Below, piece after piece: positions 24,690 through 33,736 of a DNA stretch of 64,000 nucleotides. The first letter of the stretch is position 1. Every line of letters begins with the position of its first letter. The notes beneath the pieces are model-generated. The model had not been told where the DNA came from and did no database searches. It was given only the letters and a program-made list of their open reading frames with translations. This stretch comes from Lewinella sp. LCG006 (GTDB lineage: Bacteria; Bacteroidota; Bacteroidia; Chitinophagales; Saprospiraceae). The position numbers and the translations under genes were made by a program. The DNA lies in contig NZ_CP160680.1 of assembly GCF_040784935.1 (NCBI RefSeq), forward strand, positions 5,561,802 to 5,625,801, written 5' to 3'.

Positions 24690-26510
24690 TTAGAATCCGT
24701 AACCATCATTTGCCAATACTCCCTGGCTGTTGGTTACTGCTTCTTCAGGGATGGGGAAGATATAGCGAGCTACACCAGGTTTTGGGCCTTGGTCGATGTA
24801 GTTGCGCCAGTCTTTGGTGATCCATTCCTGGTAAATGGTCACTTCGTTGCGCAGACCGAGTAGCCATGATTCGCGTGTCCAGGTGTCATCCGGAGCAGCA
24901 GCAATTTTACGGTTGGGGTTCAGGACCGTGAAACGACCACTTTCATTGCGTTTCCAGTAGATGTAGTCCGGCAGGTCGGCGTATGGTCCAGTGCCTTCAA
25001 AGGCAGAATCTGCCATGTCCTTAAGGGTTTGAACCGTCTCGGCCATCTTTTCAGAGTAAATACCCCAGCGGATTAACTCGTACTTACGGATCATCTCACC
25101 CCCAAACTCCCAGGCGCGTTCGTTGACAATAGCGTCAAAGAAATCCTCTTTGCTGGTAGAAATGCTGGCTAGGTAGTTGTCTACTTTTTCGTCCCAAAGG
25201 GCACTGTCAAAGGCGCGACGACGAACGCGGGCCATAGATTCCAGCGCTGCTGCTGTCGGTCCGTTCAGTTCGTTTTCAGCTTCAGCGTGCATCAACAACA
25301 CATCCGCATAGCGTAGCATCGGCCAGTTGATACCGGTTCCCTTAGCAGAAGAAGCACCAGGGCCAGCATCCAGGTAGTAACGGCTCCACTTTCCTTGAGA
25401 GATATTGGAGATGCCACCATTGACGAATTCTTCCTGGAAATCAGTGTTTACGATGTAGTAAGCACAGGTCACATCCCGACGCGTATCAAGGGTGTCGAAT
25501 GAATAGTAGTAGGAGGGAGGTATTGCCATGTAGTTGTTGCCTGATCCATAATTGTGAGATGCCGTAGCACCCCCCTGGACCGTTACACCAATGTTCCAAC
25601 CCACATCACCATTACCAATTGCAAAAGGAACCTCGAAGAGGATGTCGTCATTGACGGGAGTTACAAATTTTGCATTGTTCAGGAATACCTGACGGAAATC
25701 TTCCGGAAGCGGACGATCTTTCAGGTTAATCAGCTTTTCGGTATATTCCTTGGCAATCTGGTAGTAGGTCTGGTAGTCGCTGGTACGCTCCATATTCAGT
25801 GCAGGCGTTAGGTAGTAGCCACCACGTTGGAGTGCAATCCGAGCAATCAAGCCAAGGGTGAACTCTCTGTTTACTTGCTCAATCCCGTAAGGCAATTCCT
25901 CTGCCCACAACATCTTTTCTTCAATAGACATCATGTCTTCAATCACCTGCGAAAGGATGACGTTGCGGTCTTCCTTGCCCAGGAAGAAGTCATTGCCAGC
26001 CTTAGGTGCCAACCGAACATTAGGCACATCGCCAAAATGATAGGTCAACATACTGTACCAATAAGCCCGTAAGGTATAAGCTTCACCAAGCAAGTGGTAC
26101 ATGGTTTTGGAAATCAGAACGTCAGAAGAATTCAATGCAGCGCTTGCCTCGATTCCTTCAATTGCAATATTGGCATCACGAATAGCCGTGTAAGCAGCAT
26201 TCCAAAACTGGCGCAAGTCACCATTGCTTGACAATGCATTGAGGTCCCAGATCTGGTACCGATCGCCTGAGCTGGTCCAGCCACTTTGGCGCTCGATATC
26301 GGTGTTGCCCGTCATGTTGTTGGACAAACGGGAACGGAATCCATCTACGCCAAACTGTACGTAGATAGCATTGACGCCTTTGCGGGCATCGTCGACATTA
26401 GAAAAAACATAATTGGTGTCGAAAGTCGAAATAGAATCTGGCTCCAGAAAGTCGCTACAAGCTGTAAGCGCCAGGGCCATGATGGCTATGATATAATATT
26501 TGAGTCTCAT
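24690..26510 (-). CDS. susD: SusD/RagB-family surface glycan-binding lipoprotein
   Basis: A 606-residue lipoprotein (lipobox ALTAC, Cys18) with the N-terminal SusD signature CSDFLEPD and the TPR-rich RagB/SusD fold, ending in the usual IFPIPEEAVTNSQGVLAND motif. SusD proteins cap the SusC barrel and capture oligosaccharides at the outer membrane. It lies 24 bases downstream of the susC gene on the same strand, forming the diagnostic pair. Pectic oligosaccharides are the inferred ligand from the enzymes around it. Confidence 0.95.
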   Translation of the reverse strand: MRLKYYIIAIMALALTACSDFLEPDSISTFDTNYVFSNVDDARKGVNAIYVQFGVDGFRSRLSNNMTGNTDIERQSGWTSSGDRYQIWDLNALSSNGDLRQFWNAAYTAIRDANIAIEGIEASAALNSSDVLISKTMYHLLGEAYTLRAYWYSMLTYHFGDVPNVRLAPKAGNDFFLGKEDRNVILSQVIEDMMSIEEKMLWAEELPYGIEQVNREFTLGLIARIALQRGGYYLTPALNMERTSDYQTYYQIAKEYTEKLINLKDRPLPEDFRQVFLNNAKFVTPVNDDILFEVPFAIGNGDVGWNIGVTVQGGATASHNYGSGNNYMAIPPSYYYSFDTLDTRRDVTCAYYIVNTDFQEEFVNGGISNISQGKWSRYYLDAGPGASSAKGTGINWPMLRYADVLLMHAEAENELNGPTAAALESMARVRRRAFDSALWDEKVDNYLASISTSKEDFFDAIVNERAWEFGGEMIRKYELIRWGIYSEKMAETVQTLKDMADSAFEGTGPYADLPDYIYWKRNESGRFTVLNPNRKIAAAPDDTWTRESWLLGLRNEVTIYQEWITKDWRNYIDQGPKPGVARYIFPIPEEAVTNSQGVLANDGYGF

Positions 26511-26533
26511 ATTATTAATATTAGAGGTTCGAA

Positions 26534-29500
26534 TTAGAAGGTTACGTTAAGCCCGAAGGTGTAGGAGCGGCTTCTAGGGAACGCAGAGTAGTCAACGCCC
26601 GGCGTCAGTGCCGAGTAAGCAGAGCTTCTGGTTGTACTTACTTCTGGATCATAACCCGTGTAGTTGGTCCAAACGTGTAGGTTGTTACCCGTCAGGTAAA
26701 AACGTAGGCTAGAAATTCGCATTTTTGTCATCACGCTAGCAGGCAAAGTGTAACCGATGGTTGCATTGTTCAGACGAAGGAAAGAACCATCTTCTACTGC
26801 CCAAGAGTGAATCACAGCTTGTGCTACACCATAACTGTTGTGCGACCAGATGTTTTTGTCGGCATTTAGTGCGGCCAATTGATCCAGGTCCGTAACAATT
26901 TCACCAGGTGTTCCAGTATATGAACCGTCAATATCAACGTAGGTAAAGCGATTGTCAGAGTTCATCGTGTTCAACAAGTTGCCGTAAGTAACCCGACGGA
27001 ACTGGTTGTACTGAATCTTCCCTGTATTGTATACATCGTTACCGTATGACCAGTTGAAGAAGAGGGCTGCATCCAGGCCTTTAAAGCGCATGTCCAAGCC
27101 GAATCCACCCTGGTGTTTCGGTAGGGTATTACCGATGACCATCCGGTCATCACTGTTGATAATGCCATCACCATTAAGGTCTTTCAATTTCAGGAAGCCT
27201 GGGCGAAGGTTGGGGTTACCCACCGTTGCACCAGCGTTTGGCACACCATCATTGAGGGTGTAAGTGTCATTGGCTTCATTGTATCCACTGAAGTCCTCGG
27301 TAGTGTAGTAACCATCTGTTACGTAACCATAAATATCACCAAGCGTACCACCTACTTCCAGGTAGAAGTCATTCTGGTCTTTCAAATCGGTACTTGCCCA
27401 GTTAGACTGGAAGAAGCGAGAGTTGGTACCATCCAGTTCTTCAATTTTGGCACGGTTGATACCGATGTTGAAGTTGGCCGATAAGGTAAAGTCAGAACGG
27501 CTGATGAGGTAAGTCGTCAATCCCAATTCTACACCTCGGTTAGAGGTAGAGCCAATATTGTTCCACTGGGTGCTAAAGCCGGTGTTGGAAGGAATCGCCG
27601 ACTGCAAGAGCAGGTCTTCCGTCGTATTGCTGTAAACGTCAAGGCTACCGAAAATGCGACTTTCAAATAAAGAAAAGTCAAGACCAAGGTTGCGATTTGT
27701 CGTCGTTTCCCACTTGAGGAAAGGATTGTATAGGGTATTGCCAGAAGGCGTATAGTAGACATTGTCAACGTTACCAAATCCAGGGCCACGGTTGGTAGAA
27801 CCAACGAAGAGGAACTGGGTAGCGGTGGCGTCGATGCGGTCATTACCGGTCTGTCCGTAGCTCACGCGAAGTTTCAATTCCTGGATGGCTTTGGAGTTCT
27901 GTAGGAAAGGCTCTTCCGAAATTTTCCAACCAAAAGCTACAGCAGGGAAGTAACCCACGCGGTTGTCCTTCGCAAAACGGCTTGAAGCATCCGAACGCAT
28001 CGTGGCCGTAAACAGGTAGCGATCATTAAGCTGGTAATTCACCCGTCCAAAGAAGGATAGACGGTTTGCATCTGTAAATTCTTCCGTCTCGTGGCGGTCC
28101 GTACGACCAAAAGTCATGTTAGCAAACAGTTCTTCCGGGGTGATAGACAAGCGGAAATCTTCAGCGCGGACAAAATCAGAGCTACCTCCATTGGAGTAAA
28201 TCTCGTGACCTACAAGGAAGTCCAGGCTTTGACTTTTGCCCATGTTTACTTGGTAGTTGGCGGTGTTTAACCAGCGGTAAGAATCACGCTCTGTATCGGT
28301 TTTCTGACCTAAAGGAAGGCTACCACCATTGTTGAACGATTCTCCCGTAAGTGGCCCGTAGAAACGGAGCTGCTTGTCAAAAGTCTTGGAGCCGGTAAAC
28401 GTAGTCTTCAAATCGAGGTTGTCAATGACATTCCAGTTCAATGCAGCATTGAAAACATAATCGTTAATGGTTCTTTTCCGCCAGTCTTGCTTCACCAAAT
28501 CGGTAGGATCAACCAGGCTGCGCAAAAATGTCTGATAATCATTACTAGCATCCAGTGCATTGAGGTCGATTTCAAGTTCGTCAGCAATACCATTGATCGG
28601 ACGAGTCTGTACAGCATCCTTGATGGTAATTTGAGAACCTCCAGAAGTACCTGCACCATCAATTACTGTTCCAGTAACACGTGTGGATGCCTCGAAAGTA
28701 AGGCGGTCAGATATTTCCTGGTTCAACTTAAAGTTCATGGCATTTCTTTGGAAACCCGAGCCAATCAACAATCCTTCATCCGTATTGTTGGTGAGACTCA
28801 GACTGAGTTTTGTCTTGTCATTTCCACCAGACATGCTTACGTTGTGGTATTGCGAGTACTGAGGATCCCCAAAGAGTTCTTCCTGCCAGTCAGTCGGTCT
28901 TCTTTCTTTGTACAGTTCAAGGTCATCGTATTTTCCGAAGAACTTTTCAAAGTTACGCAGGTCAGCGGGGGAGCGTAGCTTAGCGTACTCATAATTCGCC
29001 AGCGCGTATTCGTAAGGAGATAGCACTTCGTAGCGACGATCACCAGGAAGTTCCTTCATTTGAACGAAACCATTGTAAGAGACTTTGATTCTACCCGCGG
29101 TAGCTCTTTTAGTGGTGATCACAATAACCCCGTTAGAAGCTTGCGCACCATAGATGGCAGTTGCCGAAGCGTCCTTTAAAACACTGATGCTTTCAATGTC
29201 AGTAGGAGGAATGTCCCGAATACTTCCCACAATAAACCCATCAACAACATACAAAGGAGAGTTATCTTGGGTAATTGATCCTCCGCCGCGAACGCGAATG
29301 ACAATTTCTGCATCTGGCGAACCGTCGGTTGTGAGGACATTTACACCTGGTAGACGCCCAGTAATGGCCTGAGCAGCATTGGTGATCGGAATTTGAGCGA
29401 TTTTATCTCCAGAAAGAGAGGCAACGGACCCCGTCAAATCTGAGCGTCGAACGGAGCCGTATCCTACAACGACGACCTCGTCGAGTAAGGAAGCCGTAAC

Positions 29501-29797
29501 GCTCATGACGACATTGAGTACTTGGTTATTGCCTACAGGGACAAGCTTTGGGGCGTAGCCGGTATAGCTAAGTTCCAACGTGTCACTTGGAGTAGCCTTT
29601 ACTTCAAAGTTACCATCGTAATCAGTAACTGTTCCAGAACCAGTGCCTTTGATCATCACTGTCACCCCGATGAGGGGCTCGTTGTCTTCTGAAACGACAT
29701 TTCCCCTGATGGTGCTTTGCCCCAATAAGGTGGTACTCCCCAGGAGGAGGAAGCCTACCAGTAGAGCAAATAATGTTTGTAGCTCTCTACGTTTCAT
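26534..29797 (-). CDS. susC: SusC/RagA-family TonB-dependent outer-membrane receptor
   Basis: Start at the ATG at 29797, which gives a proper signal peptide (MKRRELQTLFALL...LLGQ); the open frame continues 37 codons upstream but without a signal. The 1087-residue protein has a carboxypeptidase-regulatory-like domain (about 22-100), then a plug domain with DEVVVVGYG near 107, SPLYVVDG near 190 and ASATAIYGAQASNGVIVITTKR near 215, and a 22-strand-type beta-barrel ending in YTFGLNVTF, a normal terminal aromatic residue. With SusD it imports oligosaccharides using TonB energy. It heads an operon susC-susD-susE-like-PL1. Confidence 0.96.
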   Translation of the reverse strand: MKRRELQTLFALLVGFLLLGSTTLLGQSTIRGNVVSEDNEPLIGVTVMIKGTGSGTVTDYDGNFEVKATPSDTLELSYTGYAPKLVPVGNNQVLNVVMSVTASLLDEVVVVGYGSVRRSDLTGSVASLSGDKIAQIPITNAAQAITGRLPGVNVLTTDGSPDAEIVIRVRGGGSITQDNSPLYVVDGFIVGSIRDIPPTDIESISVLKDASATAIYGAQASNGVIVITTKRATAGRIKVSYNGFVQMKELPGDRRYEVLSPYEYALANYEYAKLRSPADLRNFEKFFGKYDDLELYKERRPTDWQEELFGDPQYSQYHNVSMSGGNDKTKLSLSLTNNTDEGLLIGSGFQRNAMNFKLNQEISDRLTFEASTRVTGTVIDGAGTSGGSQITIKDAVQTRPINGIADELEIDLNALDASNDYQTFLRSLVDPTDLVKQDWRKRTINDYVFNAALNWNVIDNLDLKTTFTGSKTFDKQLRFYGPLTGESFNNGGSLPLGQKTDTERDSYRWLNTANYQVNMGKSQSLDFLVGHEIYSNGGSSDFVRAEDFRLSITPEELFANMTFGRTDRHETEEFTDANRLSFFGRVNYQLNDRYLFTATMRSDASSRFAKDNRVGYFPAVAFGWKISEEPFLQNSKAIQELKLRVSYGQTGNDRIDATATQFLFVGSTNRGPGFGNVDNVYYTPSGNTLYNPFLKWETTTNRNLGLDFSLFESRIFGSLDVYSNTTEDLLLQSAIPSNTGFSTQWNNIGSTSNRGVELGLTTYLISRSDFTLSANFNIGINRAKIEELDGTNSRFFQSNWASTDLKDQNDFYLEVGGTLGDIYGYVTDGYYTTEDFSGYNEANDTYTLNDGVPNAGATVGNPNLRPGFLKLKDLNGDGIINSDDRMVIGNTLPKHQGGFGLDMRFKGLDAALFFNWSYGNDVYNTGKIQYNQFRRVTYGNLLNTMNSDNRFTYVDIDGSYTGTPGEIVTDLDQLAALNADKNIWSHNSYGVAQAVIHSWAVEDGSFLRLNNATIGYTLPASVMTKMRISSLRFYLTGNNLHVWTNYTGYDPEVSTTRSSAYSALTPGVDYSAFPRSRSYTFGLNVTF

Positions 29798-30100
29798 GAA
29801 TAAAAGTTTTATAAAGTTGAGTGTATTAAAAATTATACACAAAGAAAGCAGAGAGCAGTGAGATTGACGGTATTTGGCGGTATTCAAGAATTCACAGAAG
29901 TGTAGCAATAATTAACCTTAGGGAAAAGATGTTTTTAATTGCTGATAATCAAGTGGTTATGTGTGTTGGTAAAGTGAGTAGTTGCCTTTGGAGATAAATA
30001 TTGCACAGTTTTTTACACAGGAATAAGAGGAAGAAAGACGGAAAATAAAAGAATATTCTAGCTTAATCATTTATTCTACAAAATAATCCCTTGTTTTTGG
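29798..30100. other. Leader and promoter region of the susC operon
   Basis: An AT-rich gap without a gene. A TATTTGGCGGTATT direct-repeat-like stretch (about 29868-29884) and scattered TTG words are seen, but no clean TAnnTTTG -7 box with a well-spaced -33 element on the minus strand, so I do not assign a promoter. Confidence 0.3.
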
Positions 30101-30144
30101 ATACCCCAATCTTCCATGTTTCCTGGAAGATTGGGGTATTTTTA
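30101..30144. terminator. Perfect 16-bp hairpin between GH105 and susC genes
   Basis: Arms 30101-30116 and 30124-30139 (ATACCCCAATCTTCCA and complement) with a 7-base loop. On the plus strand it is followed by five T, but the gene that ends nearby (30189) is on the minus strand, where the hairpin is followed by CCAAAAAC. It most likely ends the GH105 operon or insulates it from susC. Confidence 0.55.
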
Positions 30145-30188
30145 CCGATAAGTAATCTTAAGGTGCCGTTTCATATAGATAGCGACCT

Positions 30189-31457
30189 TTACATCTTGGC
30201 CGTAGCCTTGATTTTTTCCATTTCAATACTCGCCAGCATAAAAGGACCGATGCCTTTGGCGTCATTGTCACGAACGGGTTCGCCAATGTAATATTCATAG
30301 GAGCCATCGCGGTAAGGATTGCCCCCCAAACCTGCCACTGCACAACCATTGGTCAGGTGAACCTCGCCATCATCATCTACGCGGATAAAGGTCTTCAAAA
30401 TGCCTTCGTAACTCTGGGTGCCAAGAGCAAGGTACTTTTCGTCGAGATAACCATCATTGGCTCCCTTCAACATGGCGTAAGTGAACATACAAGAGCTGGT
30501 AGACTCCAAATAGTTGCCTTCCCTTTTTGGAAAAACGAGTACTTGCCACCAGGTCTTTGTTTCCTGATCCTGAACCTTAAGAACAGCGGTAAGCGTACGG
30601 TCGAGAATAGCAACCAAAGTGGCTCTTTGTGGATGATCCTTTGGGAATTTTTCCAGCACATCCACCAAGCCCATGCAGTACCAACCAATAGCTCTAGCCC
30701 AAAAATGAGGAGAGCAGCCTGTTTCAGGGTTTGCCCATTCCTGAAGCCTGCTTTCGTCCCAGCCGTGGTAGAGCAAGCCAGTAGCCGCGTCTTTGGTGTG
30801 CTTTTCTGCTAAAATAAACTGTTCGGCAATATGGTCGAACAGTTCGGGTTCATCAAATTTTTGCGCGTAAGTTGCCTGGAAGGGTTCCCCCATAAAGAGG
30901 CCATCCAACCACATCTGCCAGGGGTAACGCAGCTTGTGCCAATAGCCGCCTTCTGTCGTCCGAGGCTGCCAGGTAAGCTGTTGATGAAGTTGATCAATAG
31001 CTGTTCGGTAACGTTCATCTCCCGTTTTTTCGTAAAGCTTAAACAAGAGTGGGCCAGGGGCTATGTGATCAATGTTGAATTTGAAAAGATCGTAATCCCG
31101 AATGCTTCCATCCGCCAGGATCATGGTATCACCGTAGCTTTTGGCGTATTGGTAATAGTAGTCTTCTTTGCTGGCATCTGCTACTTCCATCATACTCGAC
31201 AAGACCAGCCCTTGGGTGTAATTCCAGCGTGGTTCCTTAGCGAAATCGTTCATCCAAGCCTCTGGGGCACGCTTCATAATGGAGAGGGCCATCCGTTCCG
31301 ACCAGGGTTTTTCTTCCGAAATACTAACCGTCATTGCGAGGACTTTTTCGGCACTCAACCCTTCCGGAGGAGCTGCTGTATCACATTGCCAACAAAAGAG
31401 GGCGACGAACCAAAGACTTGCGCTGGTCGCTAATGAGAAAGATTTGGAAATTTTCAT
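30189..31457 (-). CDS. Unsaturated rhamnogalacturonyl/galacturonyl hydrolase (GH105), lipoprotein
   Basis: A 422-residue protein with a probable lipoprotein signal (Cys25 in FCWQC). It follows the GH105 (YteR/YesR) alpha/alpha-barrel: RWNYTQGLVLSSMM near 80, a WQMWLDGLFMGEPF block near 180 with the Asp that acts as catalytic acid in YteR, and HFWARAIGWYCMGLVD near 240. GH105 enzymes remove the 4,5-unsaturated uronic acid left by pectin or rhamnogalacturonan lyases, the expected step after the PL1 lyase in this locus. It is the last gene of a four-gene minus-strand run starting with GH43. Confidence 0.9.
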   Translation of the reverse strand: MKISKSFSLATSASLWFVALFCWQCDTAAPPEGLSAEKVLAMTVSISEEKPWSERMALSIMKRAPEAWMNDFAKEPRWNYTQGLVLSSMMEVADASKEDYYYQYAKSYGDTMILADGSIRDYDLFKFNIDHIAPGPLLFKLYEKTGDERYRTAIDQLHQQLTWQPRTTEGGYWHKLRYPWQMWLDGLFMGEPFQATYAQKFDEPELFDHIAEQFILAEKHTKDAATGLLYHGWDESRLQEWANPETGCSPHFWARAIGWYCMGLVDVLEKFPKDHPQRATLVAILDRTLTAVLKVQDQETKTWWQVLVFPKREGNYLESTSSCMFTYAMLKGANDGYLDEKYLALGTQSYEGILKTFIRVDDDGEVHLTNGCAVAGLGGNPYRDGSYEYYIGEPVRDNDAKGIGPFMLASIEMEKIKATAKM

Positions 31458-31515
31458 ATTAATAAGCGTTTTACCTGGTTAAGTTTGATGATAAAGGATT
31501 GCGTAAGCCCCTTGA

Positions 31516-32757
31516 TTAAAGCCCGGCGGATAATGGCGAAGACAATTCAATGAGCACGCCATTGAGATAATCAACAAAAGCTTCTTCCGTCTTTATGGCA
31601 TTGGGTTCCTGTTCCCAGGTAGCCAGAAAATAATAGGTGAGTTGGAGGTCTTTTGGCGTAAGCACTACCACATGGCTATGTTCGTCTTCCGTGGTTTCCT
31701 GCACATCAACTTTTCTATACAAAACGGCCATGCCCAGGTTGTCTTCCGCGAGGCTCTGTGCGCCCCACGTAGCAAGGTATGCCCATTCTCCTTTTTCTCC
31801 CTGAAGCAGTTTGCCTTCCGGATGTTTTACAATACCAGTACAGATATTAGGTAGTGCTTGGCTGAGGGTAATATCCTGTCGGGACAGGCGGCTACCTGCG
31901 TGGATCGACAACACAGAAGTCAAGTCCGTTTTTACGTCACCCACTTGCCAGCCGAAATAATTGGTGAGGATTTTACTTTCCACAACGCCATTTTCCAGAA
32001 TGGTACAGCTGAGGGAATCGGTCGTTTCCACCCGCAGGGCTTTGTCTCCCATCCAGCTTCCTAGGGCGCCAACGCCCAGTGAAGCACCTACTTTGAGGAC
32101 ATCCATGCCCCAATCAGAAGGTTCGTGGTAGGAGTCGAACCCATCGAGGCCGACATGCTGTAAGACCATTTCGGACGTTTTTTTACCGAAAATATCAGTG
32201 GCATTCCGCCAATCGAGATAAAAACGGTAACCAACCAGATCAGATTCCCAACCTGGCCCTTCGTAACGAATAAACCAAGAGTGGTCGGTGTGCTCGGGAG
32301 GAACCCGGAGGTGATCTACATTCTGGAATTCTCCGTCGATGTATTCTCTATCTTCCCAGTGGCCATTGATTTTGTGGGAGATCTCCGCTTGGGTACGTTT
32401 GGGGAAGGTGGGCATTTTTTCTCCTTCAGCAAGTTCAACCAGCTGGATGCTTTTTTCTTCGCCCGCCGCAAAGTCGAGGAGGAGTGCATAGGTTTCTGCT
32501 CGGCCATCTCCGTTGTCATCATTTGCCTGGAAAGGAATAGCGCTTTCGCCGCTGACGAATTTCACTTTCGATAAATCCAGGTTGCTAAATTTTGACTTTA
32601 GAGCAGCGGCATCCAAGACCAGCAACGCGTCCTTTCTAGGGGTGTCCAAAGTATTGCTCACCGCGAGGGTCGCTTCTTGAACTAGGGCTTCTTTGGGGCC
32701 TGAACCACAAGCGGTTATCAGTGGTAGTAGACCGATAATCAGGTAGTTGTATTTCAT
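31516..32757 (-). CDS. DUF4861-family lipoprotein
   Basis: A 413-residue protein with a lipobox (ITAC, Cys17). It matches the DUF4861 family: an N-terminal beta-rich part with VQEATLAVSNTLDTPRKD, then HWEDREYIDGEF, the EHTDHSWFIRYEGPGWESDLVGYRFYLDWRN block near 155-185, DIFGKKT and a DSYHEPSDWGMDVLKVG stretch. Proteins of this family are repeatedly found in pectin and other uronate polysaccharide loci, but no activity is firmly known to me. The conserved Trp/Tyr/His clusters suggest carbohydrate handling. It lies between GH105 and CE8 genes and is likely co-transcribed. Confidence 0.8.
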   Translation of the reverse strand: MKYNYLIIGLLPLITACGSGPKEALVQEATLAVSNTLDTPRKDALLVLDAAALKSKFSNLDLSKVKFVSGESAIPFQANDDNGDGRAETYALLLDFAAGEEKSIQLVELAEGEKMPTFPKRTQAEISHKINGHWEDREYIDGEFQNVDHLRVPPEHTDHSWFIRYEGPGWESDLVGYRFYLDWRNATDIFGKKTSEMVLQHVGLDGFDSYHEPSDWGMDVLKVGASLGVGALGSWMGDKALRVETTDSLSCTILENGVVESKILTNYFGWQVGDVKTDLTSVLSIHAGSRLSRQDITLSQALPNICTGIVKHPEGKLLQGEKGEWAYLATWGAQSLAEDNLGMAVLYRKVDVQETTEDEHSHVVVLTPKDLQLTYYFLATWEQEPNAIKTEEAFVDYLNGVLIELSSPLSAGL

Positions 32758-32782
32758 GGTTGGTGAATTTTTAAGACGTTGG

Positions 32783-33736
32783 TTAGTTTGATATTTCTGG
32801 TAATAGGAACGGTTGTAAAACGTGTTCCGGCTGGTATTTTTTGGCTGATCTTCGTTTCAATTGATGTGCCCAACTTACGCGCTTTGCTATTTCAGCACCA
32901 GGGCCAGTATTGGCATATTCTGCGTAGAAGACGGTTTTTTCTTTCTCCTCAGCTCCCCAATTGTCCCAGCCTTCGGGGCGAATATGATCTCCGAGCTGGC
33001 AATACAAAAACACGGTTTGAGCATGGCTGCGCCAGGGCCGCCCCAGATAGACGGAGGTGACGCCTTCCGCTGCCGTCAATTGGCAACGAAGGAAAACCAG
33101 CCCATAAGGCCGACCAGCGGGTGTGCTGGCTGCCGTAATGTAGGAATCTGCTTTGCTGTGAAGGATACATTCTTCGAAAATCGCAGTAGCACCGCCGAAA
33201 ATGAAGTCTGTTGTACCCTCTATATAGCAATCCCTGAAGTGCTGGCGGGCATTGGCACCATCTACGTAAAGGGTGTCTTGATGACCAAGCATTCGGCAGT
33301 TGGTTAGCATACACCGATCGGCCTCAATGGCCAAAGCCACCGCTTGTCCTACTGGCCCAGCAGTATTGCTGATGGTGAGGTTTTCGGCACGAAAGTCATC
33401 TCCCTGAACCAGTAGCGTAGCGGTGTGGAAAGTACTGTTGCGTCCGCGATCAATCTGATCGAAGTGATCTCCCCAGCGGATGATGGTTCCGGTTGGACTT
33501 TCTCCCCGGAGCGTGAGGTGCGTGTTCCAGGCATAAACCTTTACCTTCTCTTCGTAAATACCATCCTTGATGAAAATGGTAATCCTGGTTTCGGGGAAAG
33601 ACTTGGTAGCATCGATTGCCGCCTGGATGGTAGTGAAATCACCGCTGCCGTCCTGGGCAACGAATATTTCCGTTTTGTACTGCGCACTGACAACCGTCGT
33701 GAGCAGTAGCAATGGCAGGTAGATTAATTTTTTCAT
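32783..33736 (-). CDS. Pectin methylesterase (CE8), periplasmic
   Basis: A compact 317-residue pectinesterase with a signal peptide (ending VVSAQ). All CE8 motifs are intact: DGIYEEKV, GQAVALA near 137, GHQDTLYVDG near 155, TTDFIFGG near 178 and YLGRPWRS near 236. Unlike the first pectinesterase in the window it has no T9SS tail, so it should act in the periplasm on imported methylated oligogalacturonides. It overlaps the GH43 gene by ATGA, implying coupled translation. Together the three CE8 enzymes probably serve different compartments. Confidence 0.94.
   Translation of the reverse strand: MKKLIYLPLLLLTTVVSAQYKTEIFVAQDGSGDFTTIQAAIDATKSFPETRITIFIKDGIYEEKVKVYAWNTHLTLRGESPTGTIIRWGDHFDQIDRGRNSTFHTATLLVQGDDFRAENLTISNTAGPVGQAVALAIEADRCMLTNCRMLGHQDTLYVDGANARQHFRDCYIEGTTDFIFGGATAIFEECILHSKADSYITAASTPAGRPYGLVFLRCQLTAAEGVTSVYLGRPWRSHAQTVFLYCQLGDHIRPEGWDNWGAEEKEKTVFYAEYANTGPGAEIAKRVSWAHQLKRRSAKKYQPEHVLQPFLLPEISN

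Noticed and set aside
26515-26540. GGTTCGAATT resembling a tRNA T-loop between susC and susD
   Set aside because: No acceptor stem, anticodon arm or other tRNA parts can be drawn around it; a similar GTTCGAATT near 57654 fails for the same reason.
30101-30144. Plus-strand terminator for an unseen plus-strand transcript
   Set aside because: No plus-strand gene ends nearby; the hairpin is better explained by the minus-strand GH105 operon end.
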